From NCBI RefSeq assembly GCF_030297135.1, contig NZ_AP028065.1, positions 2,480,001 to 2,544,000 of the forward strand: DNA of 64,000 bases. Reading direction: 5' to 3'. Source of the stretch: Pseudoalteromonas apostichopi. Its GTDB lineage: Bacteria; Pseudomonadota; Gammaproteobacteria; Enterobacterales; Alteromonadaceae. Each line of letters starts with the position of its first letter. The first letter of the stretch is position 1. Positions 8,055 to 15,041 of this stretch are shown piece by piece. Under the pieces are notes generated by a model. The model ran no database searches. It was given only the letters and a program-made list of their open reading frames with translations, and had not been told where the DNA came from. A program made the translations under genes and the position numbers.

Positions 8055-10571
8055 ATGAAATTGAAAAAAACATTCACTCTCTGTTCGTTAATGATGGCAA
8101 GCGTCAGCATGCTAGGTTGTAGTGGGCAAGACAAGGTTACACACGTGAACGCTGAGCAAGAAATTTGGCCAAACATCGAAACAGGTATTGCAGCAAATCC
8201 AGAGATGGAAGCAAAAATTGCGAAAATACTCACAAATATGACTCTAGAGCAAAAAATTGCTCAAATGATCCAGCCAGAAATTCGCGATATTACCGTTGAA
8301 GATATGCGTAAATATGGCTTTGGTTCTTATCTTAATGGTGGTGGAGCATTCCCTAACAATGACAAACATGCCAGCGCCGCTGACTGGATTGACCTTGCTG
8401 AGAAAATGTATCAAGCCTCTATAGATGACTCGCTCGATGGTAGCTCTATACCTACCATGTGGGGCACCGATGCAGTACATGGTCATAACAACGTTATTGG
8501 TGCGACATTATTCCCACATAACATTGGCTTGGGTGCGACAAATAACCCTGAGCTAATCGAAAAAATTGCAGCTGCTACAGCGCAAGAAGTGATGGTAACT
8601 GGTATCGACTGGGTGTTCGCGCCAACTGTGGCTGTTGTGCGTGATGACCGCTGGGGTCGAACTTACGAGGGCTACTCTGAAGACCCTGAAATTGTTAAAT
8701 CTTACTCAGCAGCTATCGTTAGAGGTTTGCAAGGCGCGGTTGATGACGATTTCTTATCTGATAAGCGCGTAATTAGCACTGTTAAACACTTTTTAGGCGA
8801 TGGCGGTACCGAAGGTGGTGATGACCAAGGTAATAACACGGCATCAGAGCAAGAGTTATTTGATATTCATGCGCAAGGTTATGTTGGTGGCTTAGGTGCG
8901 GGTGCACAAACCGTGATGGCGTCATTTAACAGCTGGAATGGTGAAAAAATTCACGGCAGCAAATATCTACTTACCGACGTGTTAAAAGGCAAAATGGGCT
9001 TTGACGGTTTTGTTGTCGGTGACTGGAACGGCCACGGTCAAATTCCGGGGTGTACTAATGGCAATTGTGCACAAGCCGCAAATGCGGGCCTTGATGTGTA
9101 TATGGTTCCGACAGATGCATGGAAACCACTATACGAAAACCTCATCAAGCAAGTGAAAAGTGGTGAAATTGCGCAAAGCCGAATTGATGATGCGGTAACG
9201 CGTATCTTACGTGTAAAAATGCGCGCTGGTTTGTTTGATAAACCAAGCCCAGCTAAGCGTCCGCTTTCTGGTAAAACAGAGATTATTGGCAGTGCTGAGC
9301 ATCGTGCAATTGCAAAACAAGCGGTACGTGAATCATTGGTGCTTTTGAAAAATAAGCAAGCGTTATTACCTCTATCACCAAATACAAATGTATTAGTTGC
9401 AGGTCAGGGTGCTGATAACATTGGCATGCAGTCTGGTGGCTGGACGATTACATGGCAAGGCACAGGCAATGAAAATAGTGACTTCCCGGGTGGTAGCTCT
9501 ATTTTTGATGGCATTAAAGCAACCGTTGAGCAAGCCGGTGGGCAAGTTCAATACGATGAAAATGGTGCCTTTGAGACTAAGCCAGATGTTGCGATTGTAG
9601 TATTTGGTGAGCAGCCGTATGCAGAAGGCAATGGTGATTTAGATAACCTTGAATATCAACGCGGTAATAAAACTGATTTAGCACTTCTTAAAAAGTTAAA
9701 AGATGCGGGTATTCCTGTGGTGTCACTATTTATTAGTGGTCGCCCAATGTGGGTGAATGCTGAGCTTAATGCTAGTGATGCGTTTGTTGCAACTTGGTTA
9801 CCTGGTAGCGAAGGTGATGCAATTAGCGATGTTATCTTTAAAAAGCAAGATGGCTCTATCAATCATGACTTTAAAGGTAAGTTATCTTTTTCATGGCCAA
9901 ATAATCCTGTAGGTAACCAAAATCGTGGTGATAAAGATTATGCGCCACTACTGCCTTATGGCTTTGGTTTAACTTATCAAGATAAAAATACATTAGCGGA
10001 TGACCTGAGCGAAAAATCACAAGTTTCTGCTAAATTAGAAGACTTAGTATTATTTGAACGTGCCGTAAAAGCACCATGGTCACTACAGTTGCAAAGTGGT
10101 TCTGAGCTGCAAGCTATGACCAGCAGCCGTGCAGCATTAAATGCTGTTAGCGTAAAAACCTTTGATAAAGACGTGCAAGAAGATGCGCGCGCAATCAGCT
10201 TTAATGGTAAGGAAGCAGCTGCTGTTCGTTTAATGGCGGCGTTCCCGTCGGATCTGCGCTCATACGTTGAAAAAGCTGGTCAGTTAGAAATGCAAATTAA
10301 AGTAGATCAAGCTGCTGATGCGCCGTTAATGCTAGGTATGCAGTGTGGTGAAAACTGTGACGGTCAATTTGATATTAGCAAACAAGTTAAAGGTACAAGT
10401 GATTGGCAGACGCTAACCGTTGATTTGAGCTGCTTTGCTGAACAAGGTGTGCAGCTTGGGCAAGTGTTCTCACCGTGGCAGTTAGCTACTGAAGGTGCAT
10501 GGCAAGTATCAATTGCTAAATTATCATTAAGTAGCTCACACACGCAGGACTCTTCAGTCTCATGTCAGTAA
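8055..10571 (+). CDS. GH3 exo-beta-glucanase/beta-glucosidase lipoprotein, ExoP-like
   Basis: An 838-residue GH3 enzyme with an extra C-terminal domain, the length and layout of the ExoP exo-1,3/1,4-beta-glucanase described from Pseudoalteromonas. The ATG at 8055 is preferred over the in-frame GTG at 8046 because an AGGTGA ribosome site (8044-8049) sits 5 bases before it and overlaps the upstream stop codon. The N-terminus is a lipoprotein signal with lipidation Cys22 in MLGC. The catalytic nucleophile is predicted at D323 in VVGDWNGHG, and KHFLGDG and RWGRTYEGY are conserved GH3 blocks. It should release glucose from laminarin-type oligosaccharides at the cell envelope. The last 10 bp overlap the GH16 gene, indicating coupling. 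Confidence 0.92.
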   Translation: MKLKKTFTLCSLMMASVSMLGCSGQDKVTHVNAEQEIWPNIETGIAANPEMEAKIAKILTNMTLEQKIAQMIQPEIRDITVEDMRKYGFGSYLNGGGAFPNNDKHASAADWIDLAEKMYQASIDDSLDGSSIPTMWGTDAVHGHNNVIGATLFPHNIGLGATNNPELIEKIAAATAQEVMVTGIDWVFAPTVAVVRDDRWGRTYEGYSEDPEIVKSYSAAIVRGLQGAVDDDFLSDKRVISTVKHFLGDGGTEGGDDQGNNTASEQELFDIHAQGYVGGLGAGAQTVMASFNSWNGEKIHGSKYLLTDVLKGKMGFDGFVVGDWNGHGQIPGCTNGNCAQAANAGLDVYMVPTDAWKPLYENLIKQVKSGEIAQSRIDDAVTRILRVKMRAGLFDKPSPAKRPLSGKTEIIGSAEHRAIAKQAVRESLVLLKNKQALLPLSPNTNVLVAGQGADNIGMQSGGWTITWQGTGNENSDFPGGSSIFDGIKATVEQAGGQVQYDENGAFETKPDVAIVVFGEQPYAEGNGDLDNLEYQRGNKTDLALLKKLKDAGIPVVSLFISGRPMWVNAELNASDAFVATWLPGSEGDAISDVIFKKQDGSINHDFKGKLSFSWPNNPVGNQNRGDKDYAPLLPYGFGLTYQDKNTLADDLSEKSQVSAKLEDLVLFERAVKAPWSLQLQSGSELQAMTSSRAALNAVSVKTFDKDVQEDARAISFNGKEAAAVRLMAAFPSDLRSYVEKAGQLEMQIKVDQAADAPLMLGMQCGENCDGQFDISKQVKGTSDWQTLTVDLSCFAEQGVQLGQVFSPWQLATEGAWQVSIAKLSLSSSHTQDSSVSCQ

Positions 10572-11587
10572 AACCATATGTCGTTATTTTGCTAACAGGT
10601 GTACTTAGCGCCTGTCAGCAAACTGCTGAGCCTGTCAAAGCTAGCTTAGGTGATGGATGGCAGTTAGTTTGGCAAGATGAATTTTCACAAAATACTCTTG
10701 ATTTGGCTAAGTGGCAACATGAAGTCAATTGTCGAGGTGGCGGTAATGATGAGCAGCAATGCTACACCGCACGAAGTGAAAACAGTTTTGTCAAAAATGG
10801 CTTATTGCATATTGTTGCTCGGCAAGAGCAATACACTGGGCCTTTACATAATCGCGATGAAGTAAGCAGCGATGCTGAGCGAGAAAAGGTGGCAACACAG
10901 CCTTTTACTTCTGCACGTTTACGTACTAAAAACTTAGCTGATTGGCGATATGGCCGTTTTGAAATTCGCGCTAAATTGCCTGCAGGACAAGGGGCGTGGC
11001 CTGCGATTTGGATGTTACCTACTGATTGGCATTATGGCCGCTGGGCATCTTCAGGCGAAATAGACATCATGGAAGCGGTGAATCTAAAGACCCTTACTGA
11101 TGACAAAACAGCGCCAACAGGTAGCCTTGAGACACGCGTACACGGCACTTTGCATTACGGTGGTCCTGCGCCAGAAAATGTCTACAGTGGTACGCCTTAT
11201 CGTTTCAGCGAAGCAGATAACCCGGCTGATAATTTTCATGTTTATGCCCTTGAATGGCAACAAGATGAAATTCGTTGGTATGTTGATGATGTTCATTATG
11301 CGACATTTCACCACGACCATTGGTATTCAACATCACAACAACAAGACGGCTCGTTTATAGAAAATAAGGGGTTTGCTCCATTTGATCAGCGTTTTCACTT
11401 ACTCCTTAACTTTGCTGTAGGCGGAAACTGGCCTGCAAATGTGAATGACAAAGGCGTTGATTTTGCGGGTTACCCTAAGCAAATGCTGGTCGATTATGTA
11501 CGTGTTTTTCAATGTAGTAAAAATATTGAAACAGGCATTGGTTGTGCAACTACACAGCCATCTGCAGTACAAATAAAGGGTAAGTAA
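10562..11587 (+). CDS. GH16 endo-beta-1,3-glucanase (laminarinase) lipoprotein
   Basis: The 341-residue protein starts with a lipoprotein signal; the lipobox is LSAC with Cys18. The GH16 catalytic motif is GEIDIMEAVN, with nucleophile E166, assisting D168 and acid/base E171. This beta-bulge form (ExDxxE) is the laminarinase-type active site. The tryptophan-rich WPAIWMLP before it and the FHLLLNFAVGGNWP block after it are typical too. There is no carbohydrate-binding module. It probably makes the first endo-cuts in laminarin at the cell surface, feeding the GH3 enzyme encoded just before it. The ATG overlaps the GH3 stop region by 10 bp. Confidence 0.93.
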   Translation: MSVKPYVVILLTGVLSACQQTAEPVKASLGDGWQLVWQDEFSQNTLDLAKWQHEVNCRGGGNDEQQCYTARSENSFVKNGLLHIVARQEQYTGPLHNRDEVSSDAEREKVATQPFTSARLRTKNLADWRYGRFEIRAKLPAGQGAWPAIWMLPTDWHYGRWASSGEIDIMEAVNLKTLTDDKTAPTGSLETRVHGTLHYGGPAPENVYSGTPYRFSEADNPADNFHVYALEWQQDEIRWYVDDVHYATFHHDHWYSTSQQQDGSFIENKGFAPFDQRFHLLLNFAVGGNWPANVNDKGVDFAGYPKQMLVDYVRVFQCSKNIETGIGCATTQPSAVQIKGK

Positions 11588-11593
11588 ATTATG

Positions 11594-11648
11594 AGCCAAA
11601 AGCCTGCAGATACATCGCCGAACTCGTTGTATCAGCTGGCTTTTGGTT
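11594..11648. terminator. large imperfect hairpin between convergent GH16 and cupin genes
   Basis: Arms 11594-11614 and 11628-11648 pair over about 21 positions with three mismatches; the outer part contains AAAAGCC/GGCTTTT. The loop is 13 bases. It fills the gap between two convergent genes and may act as a bidirectional transcript end. There is no long T-run, so termination is less certain than for the other hairpins in the window. Confidence 0.45.
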
Positions 11649-11652
11649 CATT

Positions 11653-12663
11653 CTATCGGTTGAGCTTTTGTAGTAATAGCTGTCTTAACCTTCTCGCTGT
11701 TATTTCGTCGATATCTGCTAATATCCCTTGTACAGGCTCAGCTACATGGCTTGCTAAATCCACATCATCAGCAAAGACATAATGATTAAATAGTTGCTGC
11801 CATTTCTGCTTGTGCTCGTTTGGTAAGTCTTTAATCGCCAACATACTGTGCAGCATGGCATCAAATGGGTTTGCCAAATACTCTGGGGCTTGTCGCCACC
11901 AATAGTTTACTAATACATTAAATGGACTGGTCGCGCTAACCTGATGCCACCATAGAGCAGGTATATAGATAGCATCGCCAGGGGTAAGGGTAGCTGATTG
12001 AGCCTTTGAAAGAGCCTCTTTAAAACGTGGAAAACGGCTCAAATCTGGGTTACTAAAATCAACTAAGCTAATTGCTTGTCCAGCAGGTGTAAACTCCAGC
12101 GGGCCAACGTAAAGGTTATTGACCTGATCGGTTGGCATTAGAGTAAAAGTGCGTTCACCAGCTGCAACACAAGCTAGGTTATCGGCATTGTCATAGTGAG
12201 CCGCAATCTGGCTATGATTCCCCACCCAGAGGCTTGTAAGGCAATTATAATCGGTCACTATTAATGGGTTCTCAAGGCTAAAGCCCGGAGCGCAATACTC
12301 TACTGCAGTGGAACCCATATACAACGAATCATTATCGGTTTGCGACAGTTTTAATGCTAGTTTTTGCAATACAGCCTGAAGACTATCGGCGTGCTGTGAA
12401 AAATTAAGCCCCGATAAATCAGCGTTATAAAAATACCGACCATGATGAATTGCCTCGCTACTAAAGCTTCGCACCGGAGCATTATTGGCAAGACCTAAAA
12501 GATAGTCTAAAGCGCTTTTAGAGCCTTGTTTAGCTGCAATCACTTGGGGCCAATCAGCACAGAGATCTCTTATTACCAGTGGTTCAGTAAGCTCAGCTAA
12601 AAAAGGTTTAAGATCAGCAATGCTTGAAGCCTGGCATTCTTTTATTGGCGCAGCCGCAAACAT
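11653..12663 (-). CDS. cupin_8 (JmjC-like) Fe(II)/2-oxoglutarate-type oxygenase
   Basis: The 336-residue protein matches the cupin_8/JmjC-like fold. A metal-binding HxD is in AHYDNADN and the distal histidine in PALWWHQV, with a GERTFTLMP strand between. The ATG at 12663 forms a TAATG overlap with the SapC stop, so I prefer it to the in-frame ATG at 12678; this indicates translational coupling. Family members hydroxylate proteins or small molecules, but the substrate here is unknown. It is the last gene of a TonB receptor-halogenase-SapC-cupin unit that recurs beside TonB receptors in Alteromonadales and Caulobacterales. There is no signal peptide, so it should be cytoplasmic. Confidence 0.85.
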   Translation of the reverse strand: MFAAAPIKECQASSIADLKPFLAELTEPLVIRDLCADWPQVIAAKQGSKSALDYLLGLANNAPVRSFSSEAIHHGRYFYNADLSGLNFSQHADSLQAVLQKLALKLSQTDNDSLYMGSTAVEYCAPGFSLENPLIVTDYNCLTSLWVGNHSQIAAHYDNADNLACVAAGERTFTLMPTDQVNNLYVGPLEFTPAGQAISLVDFSNPDLSRFPRFKEALSKAQSATLTPGDAIYIPALWWHQVSATSPFNVLVNYWWRQAPEYLANPFDAMLHSMLAIKDLPNEHKQKWQQLFNHYVFADDVDLASHVAEPVQGILADIDEITARRLRQLLLQKLNR

Positions 12664-13388
12664 TACTGCTGAGCCCATTTTCTATTAAGCAAATGAGGGA
12701 TTTTTTCCATTGATGCCAACACCATATAAATAGCCTGCAAGTCACCTTGCTGTTGTAACTGCTTAAGTTGCTCAGCGGTTAAATCGTGTAGTACCTGTTG
12801 GTTAATGGTATAAAAGCCGTTCACTGTGACTTTTTCGCCATTTTTATCCGCATATTCAATACTGAAAGATTCGAGTAAATTAACGCTAAGTAAACGCTCA
12901 AAAAAGTGGTTAATTGTTTGATGTTCTTGATGTAACGCGTTAAGTACTTGAGCAATATGGTTTAAATAATCGCTATTACCACCATGTTCAAGAAAAATTG
13001 CTTCGCCATCGCGTGTGCTTATGCGTGGGCTATCTAAATCAATATGTACCACCAGTGATTGCTCAGGAATGCCATTGTTATACTGAGTTTGTTGACCAAT
13101 TAAAAATGGCTGGCGCTGCATACTCAGTGGTAAGTAACTCAGCTGTAATTCACCTTGTTCGTTAAGCAGTAAGTTCTCGCCATTTTCAAAACCAAATAAA
13201 GCTAAGGCTTCGAATTGACCTGTTTGAGGGTGCTTACGAAATACGATAGGTTGATTTGCTTGGACTTTAGCAAATTCACTTGGAAATACGGTAGCGCAGC
13301 TAATATTATCGCCCCAGTTAGCACCGCGTGTGGTGATGACTTTTAGGTCTTTATGGCTGATGTTATCAAGTAATACATGATTGGCCAT
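12663..13388 (-). CDS. SapC-family protein
   Basis: A 241-residue soluble protein of the SapC family, recognised by its opening (VLLDNISHKDLKVIT, then FPSEFAKVQANQPIVFRK) and FGFENGENLLL. The name comes from a Campylobacter S-layer-associated protein, but the biochemical role is not established. In marine proteobacteria the gene is usually found next to a halogenase-like gene and a TonB-dependent receptor, as here. No signal peptide, membrane segment or catalytic motif is evident. It lies 20 bp behind the halogenase-like gene and overlaps the cupin start. Confidence 0.85.
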   Translation of the reverse strand: MANHVLLDNISHKDLKVITTRGANWGDNISCATVFPSEFAKVQANQPIVFRKHPQTGQFEALALFGFENGENLLLNEQGELQLSYLPLSMQRQPFLIGQQTQYNNGIPEQSLVVHIDLDSPRISTRDGEAIFLEHGGNSDYLNHIAQVLNALHQEHQTINHFFERLLSVNLLESFSIEYADKNGEKVTVNGFYTINQQVLHDLTAEQLKQLQQQGDLQAIYMVLASMEKIPHLLNRKWAQQ

Positions 13389-13408
13389 TGGGCCTCCTAA
13401 TGCTGAGA

Positions 13409-14950
13409 TTAAATAGGTTGTATGCCAAATTGCTGAATATGATTTAACAGCTCGCGGTTAGTTGGTAGTTGTTGTAATCCGCGTTTGGCTTGTTGTTGGT
13501 TAGCACTAAAGTGCTCAATAATAGCCGTTGGCATTGCAAGTACAGGGAATTGTGGTAGTTGTTTCATACCATAAAGTACATACTGGTAACTGGCCGCAGA
13601 GAAGACCTCTTGAGTGCGGTCAAAGTCGTTTAGCCACGGGCTTTGATATTGCCAAAGAGCTAAGTTTTCTTGCAGCTGCACAGGGATTGAGTTTGCCTCT
13701 TTATGAGCTTGCCAATAGGGGCTAGTGCGCTTTGACAGCACATAATGCAGCTTTAAAAACTCAATGATACGTTGCCAGCGATAATGGCATTGCTCATCAA
13801 AACGCTTTGCCAGTGTCGGCATTGCAGCACGATGAGTGGGGAAATTGGCAAGTAAATTATTAAGACCAAGTTCCACCATGACTAACGCTGAGGCTTCAAG
13901 TGGTTCAATAAAGCCTGCAGACATACCAATAGCTAAACAGTTTTTATACCAAAAACGGCGTCTATAGCCGGGGTTAAAACTGATTTCACGAAATGTCAAT
14001 TCACTTTGTTCTGTGCCAGGCTGGGTTTTTGCAATGTATTGGCTAAGTGCATGTTTCGCATCTTCGCTACTGGCAAAGCGGCTTGAGTACACCATACCAA
14101 GACCACGGCGGCTTTGTAGGCCAATATCCCAAATCCAACCCGCATCTTGAGCAGTGGCTTTGGTATAAGAAAGAATCTCTTGTTGCGGGTTTAAATAAGG
14201 TACCTGAACGGCAACTGCTCGGTCGTTAAATAGCACATCTTGTTGCTCGATTAGTTCGATACCGTAATGCTGATGTAACAGCTTTGCGTGGGTGCCAGAG
14301 CAATCAATAAATATATCACCCGTGATAGCGCCATGATCGTGTGTTTGTAATGAACTAATATAGCCATCCTCATCACTATTGATGCTTTCAACATGGCTGA
14401 CGATATGCTCAACTTTTAGTTTTGTAGTGCAGTGCTGTTGCAGCAGTATGGCAAACTTACCAGCATCTAAATGATAGCCATAGTTTGCTTCACCTTGATA
14501 GGCGCTATGTAAGTGGTTTTTCGGCGCTTTATGGTGATCGCACAAGTAGGTTTGGCTTGCCACTGCGTGACTAAAACTCACGGCATCTTTGTTGGCAAAC
14601 CAGTAAGGTGCAATATTTAATTGCTGATAAGCCACCGGTAAGCTGAATGGGTGATAATAATGTGCGTCGCCTTCATCGTCGCACCAGCTATCAAAGCGTG
14701 AACCCTGTTTAAAAGACGCATCACAGCGTTGAATAAATTCACTTTCGCTAATGCCGATGGTTTTTAAGGTTTGTCGCATGGTTGGCCAAGTACCTTCACC
14801 AACACCTATAGTGGCAATATCTGGCGATTCAATTAGTGTAATGTGTGCGTTGTGAGTTAAGTGGGGTTGGGCAGCAATTAAGCCTGCAGATAACCAACCC
14901 GCAGTACCCCCACCTAAAATGACGACTTTTTTTACTTCATTCTGTTGCAT
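13409..14950 (-). CDS. flavin-dependent tryptophan-halogenase-family protein
   Basis: A 513-residue member of the tryptophan 7-halogenase family. The FAD-binding GGGTAGW is at about residues 13-19, GVGEGTWPTMR follows near 49-59, and the lysine matching the catalytic lysine of PrnA is in SFKQGSRF (about K81). The family motif WxWxIP appears as WIWDIG (about 272-277), with glycine in place of proline, so halogenase activity is uncertain. The ATG at 14950 has an AGGTAG ribosome site 8 bases before it and is preferred over the in-frame TTG at 14956. Real substrates of this TonB receptor-linked branch are not known, and no tryptophan-modifying pathway is nearby. Confidence 0.87.
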   Translation of the reverse strand: MQQNEVKKVVILGGGTAGWLSAGLIAAQPHLTHNAHITLIESPDIATIGVGEGTWPTMRQTLKTIGISESEFIQRCDASFKQGSRFDSWCDDEGDAHYYHPFSLPVAYQQLNIAPYWFANKDAVSFSHAVASQTYLCDHHKAPKNHLHSAYQGEANYGYHLDAGKFAILLQQHCTTKLKVEHIVSHVESINSDEDGYISSLQTHDHGAITGDIFIDCSGTHAKLLHQHYGIELIEQQDVLFNDRAVAVQVPYLNPQQEILSYTKATAQDAGWIWDIGLQSRRGLGMVYSSRFASSEDAKHALSQYIAKTQPGTEQSELTFREISFNPGYRRRFWYKNCLAIGMSAGFIEPLEASALVMVELGLNNLLANFPTHRAAMPTLAKRFDEQCHYRWQRIIEFLKLHYVLSKRTSPYWQAHKEANSIPVQLQENLALWQYQSPWLNDFDRTQEVFSAASYQYVLYGMKQLPQFPVLAMPTAIIEHFSANQQQAKRGLQQLPTNRELLNHIQQFGIQPI

Positions 14951-15002
14951 GTTCAAGGCTACCTAAAATGCTATATAGACAAACTAGCATAATTGCGAAA
15001 AA

Positions 15003-15029
15003 AAAAAGCCGCTGTTGAGCGGCTTTTTT
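15003..15029 (-). terminator. intrinsic terminator after the TonB receptor
   Basis: The stem AAAAGCCGC/GCGGCTTTT with a short loop is followed by a T-run on the minus strand, just behind the receptor stop codon at 15042. The halogenase-SapC-cupin genes lie downstream on the same strand. They may be expressed by read-through at a lower level than the receptor. Confidence 0.75.
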
Positions 15030-15041
15030 GACAACAAAATG

